Shown piece after piece: positions 18,919 through 27,984 of a stretch of 64,000 bases of DNA. The stretch comes from Arthrobacter cheniae (GTDB lineage Bacteria; Actinomycetota; Actinomycetes; Actinomycetales; Micrococcaceae). Both the position numbers and the translations under genes were made by a program. The stretch covers positions 134,895-198,894 of the forward strand of contig NZ_QZVT01000005.1 of the NCBI RefSeq assembly GCF_003602275.1. Reading direction: 5' to 3'. The notes under the pieces were generated by a model. That model saw only the letters and a program-made list of their open reading frames with translations. It was not told the origin of the DNA and made no database searches. How positions within the stretch are numbered: the first letter of the stretch is position 1; the number at the start of each line of letters is the position of its first letter.

Positions 18919-19710
18919 TCAGGGCGTGGGAGTCCAGTCGAGCCAGAGCGCCGCTTCGACCGCGATGGCCGACGGGACGGTGTGCGGGCCGTCGAACTCC
19001 CGGTACACGACCTCGTAGCCCTGGCGCTCGAGGGCAGGGACCACGCGTCGACTCGTGGCATCGATCGGGAGGACGGTGTCCTTGGTGCCGTGGGCGATGA
19101 AGATCGCCGGCCGACCGATCTGCGGCCCGGCCGGAACGAATCCTGGGGAGAAGGCGAGCACCTTGCGGAAGAGGTCACCGTTGGCGAGGCCGAGTCCCAG
19201 CGCGTAGGACGCACCGTCCGAGAATCCGGCCACGCCGATCCGCTCCGGGTCGACCGGGACGAAGGAGAAAATCTCTTCCAGCGCCCGGTTGATGACGTCC
19301 GTGTCCGGGCCGAACCTTCCCCGCATGGCGTCCCAGGTGGTTCCTCGTGAGGCCGGCGCGAAGATGGCGATGCCGAGCTGTTCTGCCGCCGCGCGCAGGA
19401 CGGACAGGCCGCCCTGCGCGTCCCCGCCCGCACCGTGGAGCGCGACGAGGAGTGGAACCGGTGCATCGGTCGCCAGTGATTCGGGGAGGAAGACGATCGC
19501 GTCCCGCGTCTCGGCGACACCGAGGGCATGCACTCCGGGCTTCCTCGTGGGACCGGGTGCCGCCGCCCCGGGTCGTGCTGTCAGCACGGCGGGATCCCCC
19601 GCCGTGCCCTCGGGCCGTCTGCCGTCCATGGAATCTCCCTCACAGGCCGTGGCCGTCAGGAGGAGCGGCGCGATCATCGCACCGGCAAGCACGGACCTCC
19701 TCGTTGCCAC
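18919..19710 (-). CDS. Alpha/beta-hydrolase (PHB-depolymerase-like) lipoprotein
   Basis: 263 residues. A twin-arginine-like start (MATRRSVLAG), a hydrophobic segment and a TATAC lipobox mark an exported lipoprotein. The mature protein has VALHGAGGD (oxyanion region), the nucleophile elbow GFSDG, an Asp in HGTKDTVLP and a terminal His in DGPHTVPS: a complete Ser-Asp-His triad of the esterase/PHB-depolymerase group. Single gene between the lipoate ligase-like gene and thiE. The substrate is not readable. Confidence 0.85.
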   Translation of the reverse strand: MATRRSVLAGAMIAPLLLTATACEGDSMDGRRPEGTAGDPAVLTARPGAAAPGPTRKPGVHALGVAETRDAIVFLPESLATDAPVPLLVALHGAGGDAQGGLSVLRAAAEQLGIAIFAPASRGTTWDAMRGRFGPDTDVINRALEEIFSFVPVDPERIGVAGFSDGASYALGLGLANGDLFRKVLAFSPGFVPAGPQIGRPAIFIAHGTKDTVLPIDATSRRVVPALERQGYEVVYREFDGPHTVPSAIAVEAALWLDWTPTP

Positions 19711-19873
19711 ACCTCGGATTCTAGATTCCCGGGGCAGCGCGATCCTGGTTGCCGTTCGGCGCAGATTCGGCTACCGGCGGATTCCCGGATGCGCTGCCGC
19801 GCATTGACGATCAGGACCGGACAGGACGCCGGTGGCCGCGCAGGTCGGGTCATCCCGCATGCTCCTTCGGCTC

Positions 19874-20533
19874 CTAGGAGTTCCATGCGGTGAGCAGGGC
19901 TCGGGCCGCGCCTGCCGGAGTGGGAGCGGCGCAGATGGCCGACACGACGGCGATGCCCGCTGCTCCCGCCCGGCGCAGGGGCGCCGCGTCCGCTCCGCTG
20001 ATACCCCCGATAGCGACGCAGGGCAGGTGCGCAGTCGCCGCGAGGTGCGCAAAACCGTCGATACCCAGCGGTGCGGGGTGGTCCGGCTTGGTCGAGGTCG
20101 CGTGCACTGCGCCCACGCCCAGGTAGTCCACGGTGCCCGTAGGAAGCGCAGCGGTAACGGCGAACTGCTCCGGAGTGGCGGCACTCAATCCGACGACGGC
20201 GTCCACGCCGACGATCTCCCGCACGAGTGCCGCGGGGATATCGGACTGCCCCACATGCACGCCGTGGACCTGCGCACCCCGTGCGCGTGCGGCGAGGAAC
20301 ACGTCGACCCTGTCGTCCACCAGCACGGGCACCCTCCCGTCGACGGCGGCGGCCACGGCGACCAGGAGGTCGACCAGCTCACGTCCTCCCGCCTGTTTGT
20401 CCCGCACCTGCACGCAGGTCACGCCGCCGGAGATCGCCGCTGCGACCACCTCGGGCACTGATCTCGGTGAGCACAGAGCCGTATCGGTCACGAGGTAGAG
20501 GGGAAGGTAGGAGGAAGGGTCCGGCCGTCCCAT
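19874..20533 (-). CDS. thiE: Thiamine-phosphate synthase
   Basis: 219 residues from ATG 20533. TIM-barrel signatures QVRDKQAGGRE (pyrophosphate site), LVDDRVDVFLAA, GVHVGQSDIP, DYLGVGAVHATSTK and AIGGISGADA are those of ThiE, which joins HMP-pyrophosphate and the thiazole phosphate to give thiamine phosphate. Its start overlaps the thiM stop by one base (TGATG), so it is translated with thiM and controlled by the TPP riboswitch at 21436-21512. Confidence 0.95.
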   Translation of the reverse strand: MGRPDPSSYLPLYLVTDTALCSPRSVPEVVAAAISGGVTCVQVRDKQAGGRELVDLLVAVAAAVDGRVPVLVDDRVDVFLAARARGAQVHGVHVGQSDIPAALVREIVGVDAVVGLSAATPEQFAVTAALPTGTVDYLGVGAVHATSTKPDHPAPLGIDGFAHLAATAHLPCVAIGGISGADAAPLRRAGAAGIAVVSAICAAPTPAGAARALLTAWNS

Positions 20534-21378
20534 CAGGCACCTGCCGACAGGTTCAGGCCGCGCACGACGTCGTCGGGCGTGATCGCGGCGAGCGCGTCCA
20601 GGAAGAGTGGCGCGAAGGTCCCTGGTCCGGCTGCCGTTGCGGCTGCCGACTCCGCTGCCTGCGTGTAGATGCCGGTCGCGGCGGTAGCCGCGAGCAGTGC
20701 GTCCGGGGTGAGTGCGGCGAAGGCGGCCATCACGGCGCCGAGCGCACATCCGCCGCCGGTGACGCGCGTCAGCAGGGGTGTTCCGTTGGCTACCCTGATG
20801 ACGGCATCCCCCGGCGCGACGATTGCATCGACCGCCCCGGAGACCGCGACCACGGAGCCGTGCAGCGAGGCGAGCAGCCGCGCGGCCTCAAGGGCAGCTG
20901 CCGGCTCGTCGAGGGAGTCGACCCCGCGTCCGCCTTCCCCGGCGCCGGCGAGCGCGATGATCTCGGACGCGTTGCCGCGGATGATCGTCGGTCGCCGGGT
21001 GACGAGGAGCTTCGCGGTCCCGGTGCGGATGGAGAGGAACCCGACGGCGACGGGATCGAGGACCCACGGGGTCCCGGCGTCGGCCGCTGCCTCCGACGCC
21101 TCGAGCATCGCGTCGCGCTGCGATCCGGTGGGCGTCCCGAGGTTGACCAGGAGCCCTGATGCCACAGGCGCGAACTGCCGGGCTTCGCCGGGTATGTCGA
21201 CCATGGCAGGGGACGCACCGAGCGCGAGCAGGACGTTGGCCGTGAAGTTGGAGACCACGACGTTGGTGATGCACTGGACCAGCGGAGCGGTATCGCGCAG
21301 GTCGGCCAGCAGCCCCGCGCAGGCCTCGGCGGTGGTGTGCCCGGCGGTCGGGGTGGGACGTTCTGTGGCGTTTCTCAA
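20533..21378 (-). CDS. thiM: Hydroxyethylthiazole kinase
   Basis: 281 residues from a TTG at 21378, chosen because AGAGGCACACCGC upstream fits a ribosome binding site and the frame further up is the riboswitch. Family marks: [49 protein letters not shown] and the anion-hole [13 protein letters not shown] with the catalytic cysteine. It phosphorylates the thiazole alcohol for salvage. First gene of a two-gene thiamine salvage operon under a TPP riboswitch. Confidence 0.93.
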   Translation of the reverse strand: MRNATERPTPTAGHTTAEACAGLLADLRDTAPLVQCITNVVVSNFTANVLLALGASPAMVDIPGEARQFAPVASGLLVNLGTPTGSQRDAMLEASEAAADAGTPWVLDPVAVGFLSIRTGTAKLLVTRRPTIIRGNASEIIALAGAGEGGRGVDSLDEPAAALEAARLLASLHGSVVAVSGAVDAIVAPGDAVIRVANGTPLLTRVTGGGCALGAVMAAFAALTPDALLAATAATGIYTQAAESAAATAAGPGTFAPLFLDALAAITPDDVVRGLNLSAGA

Positions 21379-21435
21379 GCGGTGTGCCTCTCGTGAGGAG
21401 GCGAGAGGACGTACGGGGCTGACAGCCCGGCAGGA

Positions 21436-21512
21436 CATCCCTTCGCCAGTATGAGCTGGATCAGGTTCGACGGGTCTTATCTCAGCCCCTCCGGTGGAGG
21501 GACACCCCGTGT
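21436..21512 (-). ncRNA. TPP riboswitch (THI element)
   Basis: On the minus strand the leader of thiM carries the invariant TPP aptamer pieces: ACACGGGGTGTCCC, GGGGCTGAGATAAGACCCG (HMP-binding arm), CGAACCTGATCCAGCTCATACTGG and CGAAGGGATGTC (pyrophosphate arm). It ends about 60 bases before the thiM start. It represses thiM-thiE when thiamine pyrophosphate is abundant. Confidence 0.96.
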
Positions 21513-21607
21513 CATTGCTCGAACGATAACGCGTCACGCGGACGCATCCAACCCCTGGTCTGCGACGCCCTTCACGTCGGAGCGCTGTTACCGCCGGGGC
21601 GGACCTG

Positions 21608-22639
21608 TCAGCGGCCGCCGTCGATGCCGCGACTGCGCTGCTCGATGCCCGGGCCACCGTAGGGGTAGTCGCTGAAGGTCGGGGCGCTGACGTCGTCGAG
21701 CCGCCCGAGCTCCTCGGCGCTCAACTGCAGGTCCGCCGAGGCGAGGTTGTCGGCCAGTTGCTCCTGTGTACGCGCTCCGAGGATCACCGAGGTGACACCG
21801 GGCTTCGCGGCCACCCAGGCCAGCGCCACGTGTGACGCGTTGACGGCACGCTCTGTCGCAATGCCGGTCACCGTGTCGATGATGCGCCACGTCCGCTCCT
21901 GCGCGTTCCGCTTCTCCCAGGCCTCCATGCCGCGCTGGGGGTTCTCGCCGAGCCGGGTGGCTCCTGTCGGCTCGGTGTCGCGGGTGTACTTGCCCGTCAA
22001 CCAGCCACCGCCGAGCGGGGACCAGGGCAGCATGCCCATCTCGGCGTCGAGCACTGCGGGGACGATCTCCGCCTCGATCTCCCGTACCAGCAGGGAGTAC
22101 TGCGGCTGCAGTGTGACCGGGAGGGAGTACCCGCGCTGGCGCGCGATCATGACCGCCTTCGTCAGCTGCCAGCCCGTGTAGTTGGAGAAACCGTAGTAGC
22201 CGATCTTGCCCTGCACCACCGCTTCATTGAGGAAGCCGAGGGTCTCCTCCAGCGGGGTCAGGGGATCCCACGAGTGCACCTGGTACAGGTCGAGGTGGTC
22301 CACCCCGAGGCGGCTCAGGGATGCATCCAGTGCGCGGCGGAGGTGCCGCCGGGACAAGCCGAGGTCGTTGGCGTCGGAGCCCATGGGGAAGCGGCCCTTG
22401 GAAGCGAGCACCATGCGATCCCGCTCCGCCGGGTTCTTGCCCAGCCATCGCCCGATGATCTCCTCCGAGGTCCCTGCGGTGTAGACGTCGGCGGTATCGA
22501 TCAGGTTTCCGCCCGCCGCCGCGTAGTCGGACAGCATGGCGTGTGACGTGGCCTCGTCCGATTCCGCGCCGAAGGTCATCGTGCCGAGCGCGAGGTGCGA
22601 CACCGACGTGCCGCTGTTGCCGAGTTTCCGGTTCTTCAT
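21608..22639 (-). CDS. Aldo/keto reductase
   Basis: 343 residues. The (beta/alpha)8 aldo/keto reductase tetrad is visible: Asp and Tyr in [14 protein letters not shown], Lys in MVLASKGRF and His in [10 protein letters not shown]; the NADPH loop is [17 protein letters not shown]. The start ATG at 22639 has GAAGGAGCACC upstream. A cytosolic NADPH-dependent carbonyl reductase of unknown substrate. Next upstream on the same strand is the DUF427 gene, 49 bases away, so the two may be co-transcribed. Confidence 0.92.
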   Translation of the reverse strand: MKNRKLGNSGTSVSHLALGTMTFGAESDEATSHAMLSDYAAAGGNLIDTADVYTAGTSEEIIGRWLGKNPAERDRMVLASKGRFPMGSDANDLGLSRRHLRRALDASLSRLGVDHLDLYQVHSWDPLTPLEETLGFLNEAVVQGKIGYYGFSNYTGWQLTKAVMIARQRGYSLPVTLQPQYSLLVREIEAEIVPAVLDAEMGMLPWSPLGGGWLTGKYTRDTEPTGATRLGENPQRGMEAWEKRNAQERTWRIIDTVTGIATERAVNASHVALAWVAAKPGVTSVILGARTQEQLADNLASADLQLSAEELGRLDDVSAPTFSDYPYGGPGIEQRSRGIDGGR

Positions 22640-22688
22640 GGTGCTCCTTCATTGGTGCGCCGTGCGGCGCCGTCGTGCGTCCGGTCGG

Positions 22689-22973
22689 TTATTCGCTGAC
22701 CGTGACGCCCTTCCAGAAAGCGTAGTAACCACGGATGTTCTCCGCCGCTTCCTTCGGTTCCGGATAGCTCCAGGCGGCATCCTTGTTCTTCTCGCCCCCG
22801 ACCTCCAGGGTGAAATAGCTGGCCGTTCCCTTCCAGTGGCAGACGGTGTTGGTCTGCGTGGGTACGAAGAACTCCTCGGTGATCGAGCTCGGTGGGAAGT
22901 AGTGGTTCCCCTCGACCATCACTGTGTCCGCTGACTCCGCGATGACACTGCCGTTCCAGACTGCCTTGGGCAT
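22689..22973 (-). CDS. DUF427 protein
   Basis: 94 residues from ATG 22973, with GAGGAAGAGGAATC upstream. The pattern KAVWNGSVIAES, FPPSSITEEFFVPT, CHWKGTASYFTLEV and the terminal FWKGVTV is the DUF427 single-domain fold. The function of the family is not established. Small, soluble, and next to an aldo/keto reductase, a pairing that suggests a minor metabolic or stress role (inference). Confidence 0.88.
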   Translation of the reverse strand: MPKAVWNGSVIAESADTVMVEGNHYFPPSSITEEFFVPTQTNTVCHWKGTASYFTLEVGGEKNKDAAWSYPEPKEAAENIRGYYAFWKGVTVSE

Positions 22974-23111
22974 GATTCCTCTTCCTCGAAAACGTCCCAC
23001 GGTCGCGTGGGTGTGATGTCCGCCGCGCCCGGGTGGTGCGTGGGCGGCCGTTCTCCGTGCAACCCGGGGCGGGCCCGGCGCATTCCGCGGCGTCCGGGCC
23101 TCGGCTTCTGC

Positions 23112-23888
23112 TCAGAGCTTCCGGACGGTGAGGATCTGTTCGAGCCGACCGAACGGCCCATCGAGGTCGTGGACGACGCTCGAGGTCAGCCCCACGCCGT
23201 GCTCACCGAAGGTGACCCGGGTGTCGAGTCCGAGCCACTCCCCGGACGGCATGCGGTGGAGGTGGATCTGCAGGTCGACATTGGGGAACATCCAGCTGTC
23301 CCCGCCCGGCAGCACCCGGGAAGCGATTCCGTTGGCCGCGTCCATCATGCCGACGAGGCGCACGACATCGGAGGTCTTCTTCCCGTCCACCATCGCGTAG
23401 GGGTTTCGGATCCAGACCTGTCCCCGCCCCGGGCGATGGCCGGGCACCACGCGGACCTCGAGCGAGCGGATGAAGCCTCCCGGCCACGCCGTCATCCCCT
23501 CGTGCGGCCCTGCCGCGTCGGGCCCCGGGATGCGTGGATCCTCGACAGCGGCGACGGCGGCGGTGTCCTGCGAGCTGAGGCGCCAGGCCTTCACCACGAT
23601 GGCTGTCCGTCCACCGGCCTCCATCCGCGCCTCCAGCAGTTCGATGGTGCGTCCGGGCCGGACGACGGCGGTGGAGATGTCGAACTCTCCCCCGGGGATC
23701 ATGCCGAGGATGTCGAAGCTCAGGCGGCTCAGCTGCATCCCCTCGCGGGGCTCGCACTCGAGCAGGCACTGCGTCAGGAGTCCCGAGATAGGAGCCATGT
23801 GTTGCTCTTCAGGGTTTCAGGCGCCCTGGGCGTTGATCGTCGATGCGAATCTGCCCCCGCCGAGCTCGCGGTAGAAAGCATCAGGCAC
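23112..23888 (-). pseudogene. Thioesterase-family protein interrupted by an in-frame TGA
   Basis: From a GTG at 23888 with a good GGAGAG ribosome binding site, the frame reads MPDAFYRELGGGRFASTINA, QGA, then TGA at 23817-23819, and continues without a shift as NPEEQHMAPISGLLTQ to 23112. The part before the stop and the linker NPEEQH match the conserved N-terminus of hotdog thioesterase-family proteins, where a tryptophan (TGG) commonly stands at this point. So this is either a TGG-to-TGA nonsense mutation, or the protein restarts at the ATG at 23798 (228 residues, lacking the N-terminal strand). The remaining double-hotdog sequence is intact. Confidence 0.8.
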
Positions 23889-24207
23889 AAGGACTCTCCT
23901 TCGTCGATGAAAGCCGGGCGCTCGTGGTGCGCCGGCCGGCAGGAATACGCCCGGAGCCGGAGCTCCGGGCGTCGCACCCGCCCTATGCTAATGGAGCAGT
24001 CGTGCTCCCATCTCCCGGGCATCCGGGTACCCGCGCCGACGGACGCGCCCCGTGGATGGGCGGGACGGAATAGACTCCCCCGTCCCGGAGTTCAGATGAT
24101 TGATCGGACCAATGCTCCCTGAGCGGTCCCACAGAGCACATGTTCAGCGGCACCCGGACGGCTAGATCCCGGCCGAGCCGCGCAGCAGATCGAATCGAGC
24201 GGACCCC
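23889..24207. other. Intergenic region between divergent genes, no gene seen
   Basis: 319 bases separate the interrupted thioesterase gene from the divergent exporter gene. No frame with credible coding character is visible. A short partial dyad around TGATTGATCGGACCAATG near 24095-24115 could be an operator for the exporter, but this is weak. Confidence 0.4.
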
Positions 24208-25779
24208 ATGACCCAGAGCACACCGTCCCGCGTCTCCGACGCGATCCCGAGCCCCGAGGTTCCGTCCCCCGGCGCTGCCGCCTCCCCGGAAGCCGGGTCC
24301 ACCACACAGAACACGCGTCCCTACTCCCCGGCCCCCTCATCTTCTCCCGCCGACGGCGCCCTCCCGCCGCGCGACAAGCTGGTCATCACCCTCCTGCTGA
24401 TCTCCGCCTTCGTGGTCATCCTCAACGAGACCATCATGGGTGTGGCGATCCCCCGTCTCGTCGAGGACCTCGGCATCACCGTGGGCGCCGGTCAGTGGCT
24501 CAGCACCGCCTTCATGCTGACCATGGCCGTCGTCATTCCCATCACCGGGTACCTGCTCCAGCGGTTCAACACGCGTCCGGTGTTCATGGCGGCCATGGGT
24601 CTCTTCAGCCTCGGCACGCTGATTGCCGCACTGGCTCCTGGGTTCGGCGTCCTGGTGGTCGGCCGCGTCGTGCAGGCCAGCGGAACGGCGATCATGATGC
24701 CCCTGCTCATGACGACGGTCATGACACTGGTCCCTCCGGCTTCGCGCGGAAAGATCATGGGCAACATCTCCATCGTGATCTCCGTGGCTCCCGCGCTCGG
24801 CCCCACCATCTCCGGCGCGATCCTGAGCGTGCTCGACTGGCGCTGGATGTTCTGGCTGGTCCTCCCGATCTCCCTCGCCTCCCTCGCCGTCGGCTCCTCG
24901 AAGATGCAGAATGTCACGGAGCCCCGCCGGTCGGCGATCGACGTCCCGTCGGTCATCCTGTCCGCTGTCGCCTTCGGCGGCATCATCTACGGCCTGAGCC
25001 AGTTGGGCGAGGCTTCCACCGGAAGCGCCGTCCCCGCATGGATCCCGCTGGTCGCCGGCATCGTCGGACTCGGGCTCTTCATCGCGCGCCAGCTGATGCT
25101 GCAGCGGCAGGACGCCGCCCTGCTGGACCTTCGGGTCTTCGCCTCGCGCAACTTCACCATTTCCATCGTGGCCATCGCGGTCAGCATGATGGCCCTTTTC
25201 GGAACCATCATCCTGATTCCTATCTACGTGCAGACCGTCCTCGGCATGGACCCCCTGATCTCCGGACTGCTGCTCCTGCCCGGTGGTCTCGCCATGGGCC
25301 TCCTCGGTCCCGTCGTCGGTCGTATCTACGATCGCCGTGGACCCCGGGTGCTGCTGGTACCGGGAGCGTTCATCGTCAGTGCGGTTTTCTGGTCCATGAC
25401 CCAGGTGACCGAGACGACGCCCGTCCAGCTGGTCCTGGTCGCGCACGTGTTCCTCAGCATCGGCCTTGCACTGATGTTCACTCCCCTGCTGACCTCCGCC
25501 CTCGGCTCTGTGAAGCGGAACCTCTACTCCCATGGGAGCGCCGTGTTCGGTACGGCGCAGCAGCTGGCCGGGGCCGCCGGAACTGCCCTGTTCATCTCGG
25601 TGATGACCATCCAGAGCACCTCCCTGGCACGTACGGGCGTCGCTGCGGACGCGGCCCTCGCCGGTGGCATCAGGGCGGCCTTCCTGTACGGGGCGATCAT
25701 CTTCCTGCTCGCCGTCGTCGCCTCGTTCTTCGTGCGTACACCGCAGCAGGACGACGACGCACCCACGCCGCTCCACTAG
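24208..25779 (+). CDS. DHA2-type (EmrB/QacA-like) multidrug MFS transporter
   Basis: 523 residues: a 50-residue Pro/Ser/Ala-rich cytosolic tail, then 14 predicted membrane segments. Family motifs: FVVILNETIMGVAIPRLVED (segment 1), the motif-C-like segment IVISVAPALGPTISGAIL, followed by DWRWMFWLVLP, and GRIYDRRGPRVLL. These belong to proton-driven drug exporters of the DHA2 group. ATG 24208 was chosen as the first start in frame; no strong ribosome binding site is seen. Followed by a clear terminator. No regulator is directly adjacent. Confidence 0.9.
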   Translation: MTQSTPSRVSDAIPSPEVPSPGAAASPEAGSTTQNTRPYSPAPSSSPADGALPPRDKLVITLLLISAFVVILNETIMGVAIPRLVEDLGITVGAGQWLSTAFMLTMAVVIPITGYLLQRFNTRPVFMAAMGLFSLGTLIAALAPGFGVLVVGRVVQASGTAIMMPLLMTTVMTLVPPASRGKIMGNISIVISVAPALGPTISGAILSVLDWRWMFWLVLPISLASLAVGSSKMQNVTEPRRSAIDVPSVILSAVAFGGIIYGLSQLGEASTGSAVPAWIPLVAGIVGLGLFIARQLMLQRQDAALLDLRVFASRNFTISIVAIAVSMMALFGTIILIPIYVQTVLGMDPLISGLLLLPGGLAMGLLGPVVGRIYDRRGPRVLLVPGAFIVSAVFWSMTQVTETTPVQLVLVAHVFLSIGLALMFTPLLTSALGSVKRNLYSHGSAVFGTAQQLAGAAGTALFISVMTIQSTSLARTGVAADAALAGGIRAAFLYGAIIFLLAVVASFFVRTPQQDDDAPTPLH

Positions 25780-25795
25780 CGAGAAGCACGGTCCG

Positions 25796-25829
25796 CGAAG
25801 CCCCGTCGGAGTATTCCGGCGGGGCTTCG
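25796..25829 (+). terminator. Intrinsic-type hairpin after the DHA2 exporter
   Basis: A 10-bp perfect stem (CGAAGCCCCG with CGGGGCTTCG) around a 14-base loop lies 16 bases after the exporter stop; the loop sequence GGAGTATTCC can pair with itself. A good terminator candidate. Confidence 0.7.
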
Positions 25830-25895
25830 TCGCGTCCCGCTATAGGCTGTACCGGGGACGCCGCATGGGGGCGCTCAGGGCGGGAACGGACATCA

Positions 25896-26882
25896 ATGAA
25901 CAGCAGGACGACGGGACCCTCCGGGGTCCGCGACAGCGTGCGGAAGCGCACCTCCCGAGCCGCCGTCATGGCACTCGGGCTCAATCTGGCCGTGGTAGCA
26001 GGCTTCGTGCCGCCCGCCGCCGCGAACCCACCGGACAGGCCATCGGTCATCAGCGCCGAAGCGCCACGAGCCGTCCCCCTGCTCACGCCGCCCGGGGTCA
26101 GCCTTCCCGCAGGGCCGGAATCGCGCGCCACGGCCCCCAGGACAACCGGTACGACGACGGTCAACGCTCCTGTGACCCCACCGGTGGTGAGACCACAGGT
26201 GGGCAGCTTCGCCAAGAATCCTGCTACGGGCCGTCGCGAGATCGTGGTGCCCGATGTCCGGCGTACCGCGGTCCTGATCGGTGACTCCCAGGCCGCTGGT
26301 CCGGATACCTGGCCCCAGATAGCCCTGCGGCAGCTGGGCTACACCGTGAGCTTCGCCGGTGCTGGTGGCACCGGCTTCGTCGCGAACAGTCAGCATAATG
26401 GCGCCGCGAACTACTACGACGCGTTCACCAGCAATGCCTGGGTGCTGCCCCACGGAGATCCGGCCCTCGTCGTCGTACAGGGTGGCGGTAACGATGCCGC
26501 GAACGGCGCCTCCGACGGCGACATCCTCGCCAGCGCCAACGCCCTCCTTCTCGGCCTGGAGCGGACGTACCCCACCTCGCGGCTGGTCCTGATCGGGACA
26601 CTCAGCCGAAGCCCACGGGACGGCGGTGGGCGCCGCGCCGAGGTCGATGCCCTTCTCCGCGACTTCGCGACCTCGCGGGGAATCACGTTCGTGTCACCGG
26701 GTGACTGGCTGACGACGCACAAGCTGAAGGGCTTCCTCGCCGACGAGGTGCACCTGACGTCCACGGGTGCCCAGAAGGCAGCCGTGGTCCTCGAACAGAA
26801 CCTTGCCGCGCTGAAGCTCGGTGCGCCGGCGGTGCTCTCGAATCCCTCGCAGTGGCCCCGTTGGGAACGTCCCCTCGAATAG
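25896..26882 (+). CDS. Secreted SGNH/GDSL-type hydrolase
   Basis: 328 residues from ATG 25896. A basic N-terminus followed by AAVMALGLNLAVVAGFVPPA and an AAA-N cleavage site forms a signal peptide. A Pro/Thr-rich linker (about 45-110) leads to the SGNH domain: AVLIGDSQAAG (block I Ser), GAGGTGF (Gly block), VVQGGGNDAANG (Asn block) and DEVHLTSTG (Asp-x-x-His block). All four catalytic blocks are intact. It is probably an exported esterase or carbohydrate deacetylase; the substrate is unknown. Frame open upstream is the antisense-like continuation through the exporter and is rejected. Confidence 0.87.
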   Translation: MNSRTTGPSGVRDSVRKRTSRAAVMALGLNLAVVAGFVPPAAANPPDRPSVISAEAPRAVPLLTPPGVSLPAGPESRATAPRTTGTTTVNAPVTPPVVRPQVGSFAKNPATGRREIVVPDVRRTAVLIGDSQAAGPDTWPQIALRQLGYTVSFAGAGGTGFVANSQHNGAANYYDAFTSNAWVLPHGDPALVVVQGGGNDAANGASDGDILASANALLLGLERTYPTSRLVLIGTLSRSPRDGGGRRAEVDALLRDFATSRGITFVSPGDWLTTHKLKGFLADEVHLTSTGAQKAAVVLEQNLAALKLGAPAVLSNPSQWPRWERPLE

Positions 26883-26941
26883 CGCGAACCACTCGAACGA
26901 CCGGTACCCAGGCAGACGCTAAGTCGGCTTATGGTTTAGGC

Positions 26942-27106
26942 ATGAGCTTCAACGACAACACCCGGCTCGACCCGTCGAGGGTCGGCGACCGGCGTGGACG
27001 CGGCCGTGGTGTCGCCCGGCGCCAGGCCTGGTTCTCACAGCGTTACGAGACCGGTGACCTGCGGTCCTGCTACACCTTCGCCGCACACGATCTCGACGTC
27101 CCCTGA
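26942..27106 (+). pseudogene. Internally deleted remnant of a neutral zinc metallopeptidase (YpfJ type)
   Basis: A 54-residue frame. Its first 23 residues (MSFNDNTRLDPSRV, then an Arg/Gly-rich stretch) look like the N-terminus of YpfJ/KPN_02809-type neutral zinc metallopeptidases, and the last 27 (QAWFSQRYETGDLRSCYTFA) look like the C-terminus of the same family. The membrane segment and HExxH catalytic domain between them are missing, so about 240 residues appear to have been deleted in frame. It could still be expressed as a short peptide. Based on remembered family ends, not an alignment. Confidence 0.6.
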
Positions 27107-27154
27107 ACCTGGATCCGCTGCCATGCCCCTTCCGCACCCCGTCAGGAACACCCC

Positions 27155-27916
27155 GTGACCGCCTCGCTCGCCGTCGTCGTACCCGCCTTCAACGAACCGG
27201 ACATCACACGCACGCTCGAGGCACTCCGCGGCCAGCGCGACCGGGGCGACCTGCGCATCTACGTGGTGGACAACGGCTCGACCGATGACACGGTGCAGCG
27301 CGTACAGCGCTTCGCTGCCGCCCACCCGGACCTGGCCATCACGGTGCTCAGTGAACTGCAGAAGGGTACGGGAGCGGCGTGCGACACCGGCTTCCGTACC
27401 GCGATCGCGGACGGCTTCGCGATCATCGCCCGCACGGACGGGGACAGCGAGCCCGCCGAGGACTGGACCGGGCGGATCCGCGGGTTGTTCGCGCGCCACC
27501 CCGAGGTGCAGTTGGTCGGCGGTACGAGTGTGCCGTTGCGGGATCGGTACTACCGCTGGGGGGATGACCTGCTCATGCCCGGCGCCCTGAGGCTTCTGCG
27601 GCTCATGATGGCCGCCATGCATCTGGACCCAACGTTCCTGCGCTTCGTCGTCGGGCACAACATGGCCGTCCGGGCGTCGGCCTACCTCGCCACCGGCGGA
27701 TTCGCGCGGACCTCCATCGACGAGCGGGATGAGGACATCGAGTTCTCCACGCTGGTTTCGCGTCGTCTCGGCTACGGTGCCGTGCGCATCGACCCGGCCC
27801 TCAGGGTCGCAACATCAATGCGCCGGGTCCGCCGATACGGCCTCGGCATGATGGGCATCCACCACCTCGTGCCGGCACTGCGCGGCAAACTCATCCGCAC
27901 CATCGACATCCGCTAG
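27155..27916 (+). CDS. Family 2 glycosyltransferase
   Basis: 253 residues from GTG 27155, with GTCAGGAACA upstream. A GT-A fold: LAVVVPAFNEPD, IYVVDNGSTDDTV and ARTDGDSEPAEDW (the DxD-type metal/nucleotide-sugar site) are clear, followed by a RDEDIEFSTL acceptor-side acidic motif. One weak hydrophobic stretch only, so cytosolic or membrane-associated. Neighbours give no pathway; it is a stand-alone gene after the peptidase remnant. Confidence 0.85.
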   Translation: MTASLAVVVPAFNEPDITRTLEALRGQRDRGDLRIYVVDNGSTDDTVQRVQRFAAAHPDLAITVLSELQKGTGAACDTGFRTAIADGFAIIARTDGDSEPAEDWTGRIRGLFARHPEVQLVGGTSVPLRDRYYRWGDDLLMPGALRLLRLMMAAMHLDPTFLRFVVGHNMAVRASAYLATGGFARTSIDERDEDIEFSTLVSRRLGYGAVRIDPALRVATSMRRVRRYGLGMMGIHHLVPALRGKLIRTIDIR

Positions 27917-27984
27917 CTGCTTTGGGAAGCCGCTTCACAAGCACGCCCACGGCAGCGCCACTATCGTCGCCCGCGGGACGGGCA

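Noticed and set aside
18825-19529. Upstream extension of the lipoate ligase-like frame
   Set aside because: Antisense-type overlap in the same direction as the esterase but in another frame, without similarity; the ATG at 18824 begins the recognisable domain.
24337-25776. 479-codon minus-strand frame opposite the DHA2 exporter
   Set aside because: Extremely Asp/Glu/His/Gly-rich, as expected from the complement of a membrane protein gene.
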